DNA of 64,000 nucleotides from the NCBI GenBank assembly GCA_965246925.1, contig OZ251994.1:310001-374000 (forward strand), read 5' to 3'. A model generated the notes under the pieces. The model saw nothing but the letters and a program-made list of their open reading frames with translations. It searched no databases and was not told the DNA's origin. A program made the position numbers and the translations under genes. Numbering within the stretch: position 1 is the stretch's first letter; each line of letters starts with the position of its first letter. This document shows, piece after piece, positions 17,829 through 25,443 of this stretch. This stretch comes from JANPPS01 sp965246925 (GTDB taxonomy: Bacteria; Pseudomonadota; Alphaproteobacteria; Acetobacterales; Acetobacteraceae).

Positions 17829-18457
17829 GCGACCTCTGGGACTGGCGCACGCGGATCGCCACGCTCTACGCCGAAGTTCGTATCAATCCGGACCCGGCGG
17901 CCGCCTGGCAGCACTGGCGGGACACCAGGGACACGCTATTCCGCACCCACCCTCAATCCCCGCTGGACCAGCCGTTCCAGCCCCTGCCCTACTTCCCGTA
18001 TGACCCGGCGCTGCGGTTGCTGGTACCGCTCGAGCCGGCGGAGGGGCCCGTCCAGACACTGCCGGCCGGAGAGGATGGTGACATCCGGATGCGCCCGATG
18101 GCCCGCGCGACGGTGCTGGGCGGGCAGCTGACGCTGTTCTGGATCCAGGGCTACGGCGGCGGCGTGTTCCTACCCTTCGCCGACGCGACGCGCGGCCAAG
18201 AAACCTACGGCGCCGGACGCTACCTCCTAGACACGATCAAGGGCGCCGACCTCGGCCGGTCGAATGGGCAGGCGGTGCTAGACTTCAACTTCGCCTACAA
18301 CCCCAGCTGCGCCTATTCGCCACGCTATGTCTGCCCACTGGCCCCGGCCGAAAACCGCCTGGCAGCCCGGGTAAAAGCCGGCGAAAAAACATCAACCACC
18401 ACCCCCTCTCCCGCAAGCGGGAGAGAGCTTCCTACCCGGTCAAAGCTGGCGACATAA
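17825..18457 (+). CDS. DUF1684 family protein with repeat-derived C-terminal tail
   Basis: A 210-aa DUF1684 protein; function unknown. Family marks are LWDWRTRIATLYAEVR, FRTHPQSPL, the aromatic LTLFWIQGYGGGVFLPF segment and the C-terminal LDFNFAYNPSCAYSPRYVCPLAPAENRL. The GTG start overlaps the tyrC stop in GTGA, so it belongs to the aromatic operon, though no link to aromatic synthesis is known to me. Family proteins normally end soon after AGEK. The final 20 or so residues (starting TSTTTPSPASGRE) are encoded by repeat copy 3, so the original stop appears to have been lost. Confidence 0.88.
   Translation: MSDLWDWRTRIATLYAEVRINPDPAAAWQHWRDTRDTLFRTHPQSPLDQPFQPLPYFPYDPALRLLVPLEPAEGPVQTLPAGEDGDIRMRPMARATVLGGQLTLFWIQGYGGGVFLPFADATRGQETYGAGRYLLDTIKGADLGRSNGQAVLDFNFAYNPSCAYSPRYVCPLAPAENRLAARVKAGEKTSTTTPSPASGRELPTRSKLAT
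18404..18427 (+). repeat. Dispersed palindromic repeat, copy 3 (hairpin only)
   Basis: CCCTCTCCCGC-AA-GCGGGAGAGAG, a near-perfect hairpin inside the 3' end of the DUF1684 frame. The GGGGTGAGGG tail is missing. Confidence 0.8.
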
Positions 18458-18471
18458 CCTCGACTGACGCC

Positions 18472-18511
18472 CCCTCTCCCGCTGGCGGGAGAGGGTTGGG
18501 GTGAGGGTGGA
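18472..18511 (+). repeat. Dispersed palindromic repeat, copy 4
   Basis: Perfect CCCTCTCCCGC-TG-GCGGGAGAGGG hairpin followed by TTGGGGTGAGGGTGGA, 15 bp after the DUF1684 stop. Confidence 0.9.
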
Positions 18512-18545
18512 GTTACCCGCGCAAACCACGGCCATGTCGTTTGGA

Positions 18546-18577
18546 CCCCGACCCCGGCCTTTCCCGGAGAAAGGGGC
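18546..18577 (-). repeat. Decayed inverted partner of repeat copy 4
   Basis: CCCCGACCCCGGCC followed by TTTCCCGGAGAAAGGGG looks like an inverted, eroded repeat 35 bp beyond copy 4, just before the SDR gene's stop. Confidence 0.5.
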
Positions 18578-18583
18578 AAGCGG

Positions 18584-19297
18584 TTAATACGTCGCCCGCC
18601 CCCCCGAAGCGTCAAACACCGCCCCCGTACTAAACGAAGCCTCCGCACTCGCCAGCCAGCACACCAGCGCCGTCACCTCCGCGATCTCCCCGAACCGCGC
18701 CATCGGTATCTTCGACAGCATATACCCAATCTGCTGCTCGTTCATTTGCGCAAACAACGGCGTGCGCACCGCCGCCGGGGTCACCGCATTCACCCGCACC
18801 GGCGTTGCCGCCAGCTCCTTGCCAAGTGACTTCGTAAGCCCGATCACCCCGGCCTTGGACGCCGAGTACGCCGAGGCATTGGGGTTGCCCTCCTTGCCGG
18901 CGATCGAGGCGATGTTGACGATGCGCCCCTGGTCGCCCGCCACCAGATGCGGCACGGCGGCGCGGTTGCAGTAGAACAATCCATTGAGGTTCACGTCGAT
19001 CACCCGCTGCCAATCCTCCACGCGGTAGTCCCGCACGGCCGCGACCGGCCCGGTGATCCCCGCGCTACAGACCAGGATATCCAGCCGGCCCAGCGCCGCG
19101 ACGGTCGCGGTCATGGCGGCCTCGACCTGCGCCGGGTCGGTGATATCCAGCGCCTGCGAGTCTGCGCCGGCCGCGTGCAGGTCCCAAACGCTGACGCGGG
19201 CGCCCTCCGCCGCAAGCCGCGCGGCGATGTCCTGGCCGATGCCGGATGCCCCACCGGTGACGATGGCGGTGCGCCCTTTGAAGCGGTCTGGCGTCAT
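18584..19297 (-). CDS. SDR family oxidoreductase (FabG-like)
   Basis: A 237-aa classical short-chain dehydrogenase. The cofactor loop TGGASGIGQDIAARL is at residues 14-28, NAG appears as CSAGITG, and the catalytic Tyr-x-x-x-Lys is in AYSASKAGVIGL. The C-terminus ends in the usual DASGG. The start ATG has an AGGAGA ribosome-binding site six bases upstream. Substrate is unknown; FabG-like annotations cover many alcohols and 3-oxoacyl groups. It is divergent from modA with a 71-bp gap that contains a perfect inverted repeat. Confidence 0.88.
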   Translation of the reverse strand: MTPDRFKGRTAIVTGGASGIGQDIAARLAAEGARVSVWDLHAAGADSQALDITDPAQVEAAMTATVAALGRLDILVCSAGITGPVAAVRDYRVEDWQRVIDVNLNGLFYCNRAAVPHLVAGDQGRIVNIASIAGKEGNPNASAYSASKAGVIGLTKSLGKELAATPVRVNAVTPAAVRTPLFAQMNEQQIGYMLSKIPMARFGEIAEVTALVCWLASAEASFSTGAVFDASGGRATY

Positions 19298-19315
19298 TGT
19301 GTTCTCCTGGTGCTA

Positions 19316-19332
19316 GAATGCGAAAGGCATTC
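19316..19332. promoter_or_regulatory. Inverted repeat between SDR and modA
   Basis: GAATGC-GAAAG-GCATTC, a perfect 6-bp inverted repeat with a 5-nt centre in the divergent promoter gap. A candidate operator; no regulator assigned. Confidence 0.35.
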
Positions 19333-19368
19333 CACCCTACGGTCTGACCGGACAACAACCAATGCCGG

Positions 19369-20115
19369 ATGCGCCCTATGCGAATTGCTGTTCTACTCGC
19401 CCTCTTGTGGCTGACCCCGGCGCGGGCGGAGGTCACCGTACTGGCGGCATCCAGCCTGACGGACGCGATGCGGGAACTGGGGCAGGCCTGGGCCGCTTCC
19501 GGGCACACGCCGCCCCGGTTCGTGTTCGGCGCCAGCTCCACCCTGGCCCGGCAGGTGGAGCAGGGCATTCCGGCCGATATTTTCGCCTCCGCCGATGAGC
19601 CGTGGGCCGACTACCTACAGGAGCGTCACCTGCTGGTGGCAGGGACGCGGACGAGCCCGCTCGGCAATCACCTGGTGCTGATCGCGCCGGCGGATCAGCC
19701 GCATGAGGTCGCTCTGACGGCGCAGGACATGCTGGCCCGCCTGGGCCCGGACGGACGCCTCGCCACCGGTGACCCGGCCAGCGTGCCGGTGGGCAAGTAT
19801 GCCGAGGCGGCGTTGCGGAAGCTGGGCGCCTGGGACGCTATAGCGCCGCATCTGGCGCGCGCCGAGAATGTCCGCGCCGCGCTGCTGCTGGTCGAGCGGG
19901 GTGAGGCGCCGCTCGGTATCGTCTATGCGACCGACGCGGCGTCCGACCCCAAAATCCACGTCATCGCCACCTTCCCGGACGACACCCATCCGCCAATCAG
20001 CTACCCGTTCGCCCTGGTGCACGACACGCCGGACGGCCGGGCGCTGCTGGCGTTCCTGACCGGGCCAGACGCGGCGCCAGTGTACCGCAAGCTCGGCTTC
20101 ACCGCGCGGGAGTAA
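19369..20115 (+). CDS. modA: Molybdate ABC transporter substrate-binding protein ModA (solitary)
   Basis: A 248-aa periplasmic binding protein for molybdate/tungstate. A signal peptide (MRPMRIAVLLALLWLTPARA) leads into VTVLAASSLTDAMREL, then FVFGASSTLARQVEQG and the GIPADIFASADEPWADYL segment, all typical of ModA; GIVYATDAA is the conserved C-lobe motif. The mature start near residue 21 fits. No modB or modC permease/ATPase gene adjoins it, so the transporter partners must lie elsewhere or the protein serves another system. Divergent from the SDR gene. Confidence 0.9.
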   Translation: MRPMRIAVLLALLWLTPARAEVTVLAASSLTDAMRELGQAWAASGHTPPRFVFGASSTLARQVEQGIPADIFASADEPWADYLQERHLLVAGTRTSPLGNHLVLIAPADQPHEVALTAQDMLARLGPDGRLATGDPASVPVGKYAEAALRKLGAWDAIAPHLARAENVRAALLLVERGEAPLGIVYATDAASDPKIHVIATFPDDTHPPISYPFALVHDTPDGRALLAFLTGPDAAPVYRKLGFTARE

Positions 20116-20301
20116 GCCCACCGTAGGACGGGTAAGCCCTCACGCCATCCGCCACACAACCGGCCCCTGGACCGGCGGCCTCGGTGCCGAGCGGGACCGA
20201 CGCGGCAAACCATCTGACGTCTTAGTGTCTAGCTTTCCATCAAAAGCGTTTCGTTTCTGTATTGAATAGTGTAAGCTCCTCCTCGCAACGGGAGAAGCGG
20301 G

Positions 20302-22575
20302 ATGCACGTGTCAGTTTGGGCCCTGCCGGTGGCCAGCATCGCCGCGATCGCCGTGCTGCTCGCCGCGCCCAGCTGGCGGTCCGCGGCGTGGCATGCGCGG
20401 GTGCCGACGCTGTTTTCCATCGCCGGGATCGTGGCGCTGACGGGGCCGGAGCAGATCCGGCACTTGGTGGCGGGCACCGAGAGTGCCGGGCAGATGCTGG
20501 CGTTCGCCGTGACGGTGCTGGCGACCGGCGTCGGGTGCTGGTTCTGGGCGCGCTGGTCATTGAACCTCGCAGGCGCCGGCGGGCGGTCCGGCGTGTTCGA
20601 TTGGGAGGCGCAGCCCGGCTGGGTATGGCTGCCGCGCGTGGTGGCGCTGGCGCCCGCAGTCGGGGCGTTCATCGCGTTGGGGCAGGGCTGGGGGCTGATT
20701 CCGTTTTGGCGCGGCTTGATCCTGACTGCGCTTACCATCTTGGTCAGCGTGGGGCTGGTCGGGGTCGCCTGGGGACGCCGCCGCCGCGTGATGACCCGGC
20801 GGGCCGGGCAAACGCCGGGGCGGAGCGTGCTGTCGCGGCTGTTCATGTATGACGAGTTCGTGGACCAGGCGGCACCGCCGGGCCGGCCGTTGGGCGATTG
20901 GTGGCGGCTCGCGGTGCAGTGCCTGCCGTTCCATCCGGCGTTGGTGGCGGGGATGGCAGTGCTGTTTGCCGGGCTGATCCTCGCGGTGATGTCCGGGGCG
21001 CCCGCGGTGGTGCCGGTGGCGCAGGCGGTGGGGCCGGTGCCGGCGGCGCTGCTGGGGCTGGCCGGGTTGCTAACGGGGCTCGCGCCGCCGATCGCTTTCT
21101 TTGCGTCGGCCCGGCGGTATCCAGGGCTCTTGCTGCTGGGGCTCTGGGTGGTGGGATCGGCGGCACTCAGCGTCAATACGGCGGTTGTGACGACGGAGCC
21201 ATATCCGACGCGCCGCCCTTCATTCGAAAACGCGGCAAAGGCGTGGCTCACACAATGCGCGCGGCCGGGCGCGCAGCCGGGGGATGGGCGGTTGCGCGTC
21301 ATGCTGGTGGGTGCGGCGGGCGGCGCGTCCCGGGCGGCGCTGTGGTCGGGCGTGGTGATGCAGGAGATGGAGCGGGCGCTGCCGATGGACCCGGCGCATG
21401 AACTGTTTGCCGTGTCGGGCGTCTCCGGCGGCGCGCTGGGGATGGCCGGGTACGTGGCGTTGCTGGACGAGGCCAAGGAGTTCTGCGCGGGCCCGCCGGT
21501 GACGGACGGCGCGGCGCGCGGGGCGCAGCTGCAGCAGGCGCTGGGGCAGGACTTCCTGTCCCCTGCCCTGGCCGGGCTGTTCTTTTCCGACGGCTGGTGG
21601 CGCGTGCTGGGGCCGGTTTCGGCCGGGCTGCGCCGGGTGGGCGTGGTGTCGATGGAGCGGACCGGGTGGCTGCAGCAATCCTGGGACCGCGCGTTCCATG
21701 GCGCGCTGTCGCCCACGCTGGTGCAGCAATCGCTGGACGGGCCGGTGCCGCGGCTCCCGCTGCTGTTCACGTCGGGCACGCATACGCCCACGGGCCGGCT
21801 GATCGTGACGGCCCCGGTGACGGGGGTGGAGGGCACGGTGTGTACCGAGCCCGCGGTCTCCGCCGTGCCCGGCGCGATCGATGCACTGCAGGCGATGTGC
21901 GCGGACCCGACCTTCATGGTGGCGGCCAGCAACAGCGCGCGGTTTCCATATGTGACGGCGCCCGGCCTGCTGGTGAACAGCGTGACACATGTGGAATATG
22001 GCGAGGTCGTGGACGGCGGCTATTACGACAATCTGGGCACGACGGCGGTGCAGGCAGCGGAGGGTGCGCTTACCCAGGCCTTCGCGGCCATCCAACGGGA
22101 GGGCGGGCTGCCGGGTGTCCGCCTGGAGGTGTTCATCGTGCAGATCTGGAGCGATCCGGACCGCCTGCAGGTCCCGCGCTGCGGCGTGGAGCCGGCGCAC
22201 GAGGAGGTGAGGCAGTCCTCGCCGACGGCGCTGGATTTCCTACTGTCCCCGGTGGGCGCGTTGGCCGGCGTGAGGAGTGAGCGGGCCAATGCCGGGGGGA
22301 AGGCGGCGGTGGACCGCTACTGTGCAGCGGCCGGCCGGCACTACTTCGCGTTCACCATGGGCCGGGATGTGCATGGCGTGCTGGCGCCGCTGAACTGGGT
22401 ACTACCCGGCGACGTGCGAATGGCGATCGCGACGCCGGGCCTGGCGGGCTTTCCAGGCATGGGGAACGAGGCGGAGCTGGCGCGGCTGGTGGCGGAGTGG
22501 GGTGGGCAACGGGACGTGCGCCCCCTCTCCCTTCGGGAGAGGGCTGGGGTGAGGGAGACGAGCAGGGCTGAATAG
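20302..22575 (+). CDS. Multi-spanning membrane protein with patatin-like phospholipase domain
   Basis: A 757-aa protein with about eight hydrophobic spans in the first 300 residues and a soluble patatin-like domain after residue 330. The domain shows the oxyanion loop GAAGGASRAAL, the nucleophile elbow VSGVSGGALG and the catalytic Asp in VVDGGYYDNLG, so a Ser-Asp dyad lipase/acyl hydrolase acting at the membrane is likely. The regulatory or anchoring role of the N-terminal part is unknown. The last 20 residues, RPLSLRERAGVRETSRAE, are encoded by repeat copy 5. It stands alone, downstream of modA. A 187-bp gap upstream shows no clear promoter. Confidence 0.87.
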   Translation: MHVSVWALPVASIAAIAVLLAAPSWRSAAWHARVPTLFSIAGIVALTGPEQIRHLVAGTESAGQMLAFAVTVLATGVGCWFWARWSLNLAGAGGRSGVFDWEAQPGWVWLPRVVALAPAVGAFIALGQGWGLIPFWRGLILTALTILVSVGLVGVAWGRRRRVMTRRAGQTPGRSVLSRLFMYDEFVDQAAPPGRPLGDWWRLAVQCLPFHPALVAGMAVLFAGLILAVMSGAPAVVPVAQAVGPVPAALLGLAGLLTGLAPPIAFFASARRYPGLLLLGLWVVGSAALSVNTAVVTTEPYPTRRPSFENAAKAWLTQCARPGAQPGDGRLRVMLVGAAGGASRAALWSGVVMQEMERALPMDPAHELFAVSGVSGGALGMAGYVALLDEAKEFCAGPPVTDGAARGAQLQQALGQDFLSPALAGLFFSDGWWRVLGPVSAGLRRVGVVSMERTGWLQQSWDRAFHGALSPTLVQQSLDGPVPRLPLLFTSGTHTPTGRLIVTAPVTGVEGTVCTEPAVSAVPGAIDALQAMCADPTFMVAASNSARFPYVTAPGLLVNSVTHVEYGEVVDGGYYDNLGTTAVQAAEGALTQAFAAIQREGGLPGVRLEVFIVQIWSDPDRLQVPRCGVEPAHEEVRQSSPTALDFLLSPVGALAGVRSERANAGGKAAVDRYCAAAGRHYFAFTMGRDVHGVLAPLNWVLPGDVRMAIATPGLAGFPGMGNEAELARLVAEWGGQRDVRPLSLRERAGVRETSRAE
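22523..22562 (+). repeat. Dispersed palindromic repeat, copy 5 (subtype B)
   Basis: CCCTCTCCC-TTC-GGGAGAGGG hairpin followed by CTGGGGTGAGGGAGACGAG; it encodes the tail of the patatin protein. GTGAGGGA pairs with TCCCTCAC of copy 6. Confidence 0.88.
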
Positions 22576-22620
22576 CTGTTGAGCGTGCTGCCTAGCCTCG
22601 GTCATTAGCCGTAACGCCTG

Positions 22621-22662
22621 TCGCTTCCCTCACCCCGGCCCTCTTCCGGACGGAGAGGGGGA
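22621..22662 (-). repeat. Dispersed palindromic repeat, copy 6 (inverted, subtype B)
   Basis: TCGCTTCCCTCACCCCGGCC followed by an imperfect CTCTTCCGGACGGAGAGG hairpin, in opposite orientation to copy 5 and about 60 bp away. Confidence 0.82.
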
Positions 22663-22673
22663 GGCAGGGTTGG

Positions 22674-23669
22674 TTAGGATATGGTCAGGAAGCGGTCTGT
22701 GAAGGTGCTGGAGAGGTCGATGGTGGCGGCGGCAATGGCCGGGTCGAAGCTCGTGAGCATGCGCTTCACCGTCTCGGCCTGGGTGATCGTGATGCGTCCG
22801 TCGTGCTGGAAGGCGTCCTTGTTGCGCGTGAAGGCGCTCTGGCACACATCGGCGCCCACGGCGCACATGCCGGCCGCCAGGGCACCCGTGGCCTGCTCGG
22901 GGGTGGCGGTCTTGAGGAACGCCAGCGCCTCGAGGATGGCGGCGGCGCAGCCCCGGACCGTGGCCTCGTTCTTGGGGATCCAGGCCGCGTCCCCATACAG
23001 GCAGCCGCTGGCGTAGGGGCCGCCGAACACCGCCTGCGTGCCCGGCGTGTCCCGCGCGTCCGCCAGCAACACGATGGTGCCCTTCCGCTCGAGGTCGTTG
23101 ATGATGGGATCGAACAGGCTGAGCGCGTCGATATCGCCCCGCTCGAACGCGCTGATGGCGGTGGCGGCGGTGCCGACGCCCACCGCGGCGGCGTCGGTGG
23201 ATTTGAGCCCGGCCTTCACCATCAGCTGCATGGCGAACAGATGCGTGGCCGAGCCCGGGGCGGAGACGCCGATCTTGCGGCCCTTGAGGTCGGCTGCGGT
23301 CTTGATCTCACCCGCCAGCTCCTTCCGCACGCCCAACGCCAGGCCGCTGTTCTGCGCCTGCAGCACGAAGGCGGTGAGGTGCGCGTTCTTGGCGGCGAGC
23401 TGGATGGTGTGTTCGTAGTAGCCGCAGACGATGTCGGACGAGCCGCCGAGCAGCGCCTGCATCGCCTTCGCACCCCCGGGGAACATGGCCATGTCCGGCT
23501 CGATCCCGTGCTTCTGGAACAGGTTCTGCCCCATGGCGACGAAGAACGGCATGTAGCCATACAGCGCGACGCCGCCGCAGGCGATGCGCGCCTTGGTGCG
23601 GGATTGCGCAATGGCGGGCGCCGCCAGCGCGGTCGCGGCGAAGGTGAGGGCGGTGCGGCGGGTGAGCAT
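22674..23669 (-). CDS. NitT/TauT-type ABC transporter substrate-binding protein
   Basis: A 331-aa periplasmic binding protein of the SsuA/TauA/NrtA/ThiY superfamily. The N-terminus LTRRTALTFAATALAAPAIAQ is a Tat-like signal (twin Arg) cleaved near AQS. YGYMPFFVAMGQNLFQKHGIEPDM and the GSSDIVCGYYEHTIQLAAKN segment form the ligand cleft. The ATG at 23669 was chosen because AAGGAAA lies six bases upstream; an ATG at 23693 lacks such a site. It is the last gene of an ATPase-permease-binding-protein operon. Ligand is not determinable: nitrate, taurine, sulfonates and pyrimidine precursors all use this family. Confidence 0.88.
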   Translation of the reverse strand: MLTRRTALTFAATALAAPAIAQSRTKARIACGGVALYGYMPFFVAMGQNLFQKHGIEPDMAMFPGGAKAMQALLGGSSDIVCGYYEHTIQLAAKNAHLTAFVLQAQNSGLALGVRKELAGEIKTAADLKGRKIGVSAPGSATHLFAMQLMVKAGLKSTDAAAVGVGTAATAISAFERGDIDALSLFDPIINDLERKGTIVLLADARDTPGTQAVFGGPYASGCLYGDAAWIPKNEATVRGCAAAILEALAFLKTATPEQATGALAAGMCAVGADVCQSAFTRNKDAFQHDGRITITQAETVKRMLTSFDPAIAAATIDLSSTFTDRFLTIS

Positions 23670-23685
23670 GGCGTTTCCTTTATGG

Positions 23686-24453
23686 TTAAGCATGATCGTG
23701 CGGCATATCGGCCCGGGGTTGCCAGACCAGCAAGCGTTTTTCCGCCAAGGTCACGCCGAAATCCAGCACCAGGGCGCAGGCCGTCAGCACGATGATCCCG
23801 GCAAAGACGCTATCGACGTCGAACACGCCCTCGGCCTGCAAGATCAGATACCCAACCCCCATCGAGCTGCCCAAGTATTCCGCGATGACGGCGCCGACGA
23901 AAGCCATACCGACGGAGATATGCAATGAACTGAACACCCAGCTGAGCGCCGCGGGCAAGTACACGTGGCGCAGCAACTGCTGGCGGGTCGCGCCCAGCAT
24001 GCGGGTGGCGTTCAGGACCGTGGGGCTCACTTCGCGCACCCCCTGCAATACGTTGAAGAACACGATGAAGAACACCAGCGTGAAGCCTAGCGCGACCTTG
24101 CTGGTCATCCCCAGCCCGAACCACATGGCAAAGATCGGCGCCAGGATGACGCGCGGCATGGCGTTGGCGGCCTTGATATAGGGGTCCAGCACCGCCGATG
24201 TCCGCGGGCTGAGGCCCAGCCATAGCCCGGCAGCCACGCCCGCGGTGGTGCCGGTGGCAAACGCCATCAGCGTCTCGGCGATGGTGGTGGCCAGATGCGG
24301 CCAGATGAAGCCGGTGCCGAACCAATCCGCCACCACGGCCAGTATCGCCGCCGGCCGGCCGAAGAACAACGGGGACAGTACGCCGGTTGCCGTGCCGATC
24401 TGCCAGGCGGCAAGCAGGAACAGCCCGATGCCGAGGCGCCCGGCAGTGATCAT
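23686..24453 (-). CDS. NitT/TauT-type ABC transporter permease
   Basis: A 255-aa inner-membrane permease with six predicted spans. The cytoplasmic coupling motif (EAA loop) is in the MLGATRQQLLRHVYLPAALSWVFSSL segment. It resembles SsuC/TauC. Its start overlaps the ATPase stop in ATGA and the binding-protein gene follows after 16 bp, so the three are one transcript read right to left. Confidence 0.92.
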   Translation of the reverse strand: MITAGRLGIGLFLLAAWQIGTATGVLSPLFFGRPAAILAVVADWFGTGFIWPHLATTIAETLMAFATGTTAGVAAGLWLGLSPRTSAVLDPYIKAANAMPRVILAPIFAMWFGLGMTSKVALGFTLVFFIVFFNVLQGVREVSPTVLNATRMLGATRQQLLRHVYLPAALSWVFSSLHISVGMAFVGAVIAEYLGSSMGVGYLILQAEGVFDVDSVFAGIIVLTACALVLDFGVTLAEKRLLVWQPRADMPHDHA

Positions 24454-25226
24454 GCCGCCTGCTGATAGGCACGCAACACTTCATCCCGCAACACGGCCCA
24501 GATCCGTTCCTGCAGGTGCTGGAACGCCGGAGTCATGCGGATCTCCGCCACGTCCCGCGGGCGCGGCAGGTCGATCGCGAACTCCGCCAACGGCCGCGTG
24601 CCGGGCCCGGCGGACAGGACCACCACACGGTCCGAGAGGCTGATCGCTTCCTCGAGGTCATGGGTAATGAACAGCACGGATTTCCGGTTCGCCTGCCACA
24701 GCGCCAGCAGCTCGTTCTCCATCATCAGCCGGGTTTGTACATCGAGCGCGGAGAACGGCTCATCCATCAGCAAAATAGGCGGATCCAGCACCAGCGTTTG
24801 CGCCAGCTGCGCCCGCTTGCGCATCCCACCGCTCATTTGGTGCGGGTATTTATGCCCATGCCCGGTGAGCCCCACCCGCGCCAGCCACGTCTCTGCCGCC
24901 GCACGCGCCTGGTTGCGCGCTGCCCCGGCAAATTCCGGCCCGGCCGCTACATTGTCCCGCGCACTGCGCCATGGCATGAGGCTGTCCGCCTGGAAAAGAT
25001 ATCCGGCCTGCTTATTGATGCCGCGTAACCTCGCACCCCGGATGCGCACCTCCCCCTCGGTCGGCGCCAGCAGCCCTGCGGACAGGTTCAGCAGCGTGCT
25101 CTTGCCGCATCCGGTCGGCCCGACGACGGACAAGAACTCCCCCTCCGCCACCTGCAAACTCGTACTGCGCACGACGGTGGTAGCGCCAAAGCGGACGCTG
25201 ACATTGTCGAGTTCTAACGCCGCCAC
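24450..25226 (-). CDS. NitT/TauT-type ABC transporter ATP-binding protein
   Basis: A 258-aa ABC ATPase. Walker A GPTGCGKSTLLN, Q-loop LFQADSLMPWRS, signature MSGGMRKRAQLA, Walker B ILLMDEPFSALD and the switch His in FITHDLEEAISL are all intact. GTG at 25226 was chosen because GGGAGG lies about eight bases upstream; a TTG at 25250 would add eight residues. First gene of the operon, so it carries the promoter region. Confidence 0.93.
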   Translation of the reverse strand: MAALELDNVSVRFGATTVVRSTSLQVAEGEFLSVVGPTGCGKSTLLNLSAGLLAPTEGEVRIRGARLRGINKQAGYLFQADSLMPWRSARDNVAAGPEFAGAARNQARAAAETWLARVGLTGHGHKYPHQMSGGMRKRAQLAQTLVLDPPILLMDEPFSALDVQTRLMMENELLALWQANRKSVLFITHDLEEAISLSDRVVVLSAGPGTRPLAEFAIDLPRPRDVAEIRMTPAFQHLQERIWAVLRDEVLRAYQQAA

Positions 25227-25272
25227 CCCGCCCTCCCTTATTTCAGGCAAGGATAGCGGGTTGGCCGCGCAT

Positions 25273-25288
25273 GTCGATCAGCATCGAC
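25273..25288. promoter_or_regulatory. Inverted repeat upstream of the NitT/TauT operon
   Basis: GTCGAT-CAGC-ATCGAC is a perfect 6-bp inverted repeat with a 4-nt centre, about 47 bp before the ATPase start, so a candidate operator. Nothing else was recognised in the 217-bp gap 25227-25443. Confidence 0.35.
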
Positions 25289-25443
25289 GTTGGAAGTCGT
25301 AGGGTCCGCTTCCAGCGTACTTCACGCTTTGATTGCCCGCCTGGCGCAGGAATCGAGGAAAAGAACCAAACTCGTTAGCTGTGACCCAGTCGAAGGACGG
25401 CACGCCAGGACTGGCCCCGGCAAGCTCGGTCGTAACCGGGCGC

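Noticed and set aside
20229..21932. A 567-codon open frame antisense to the patatin gene
   Set aside because: It is Ser/Pro/Thr/Arg-rich low-complexity sequence typical of antisense frames in GC-rich DNA, while the sense strand has clear lipase motifs.
22523..22662. Inverted repeats as ends of an insertion sequence
   Set aside because: The enclosed stretch is about 60 bp, with no transposase and no target-site duplication seen; better described as a repeat doublet.
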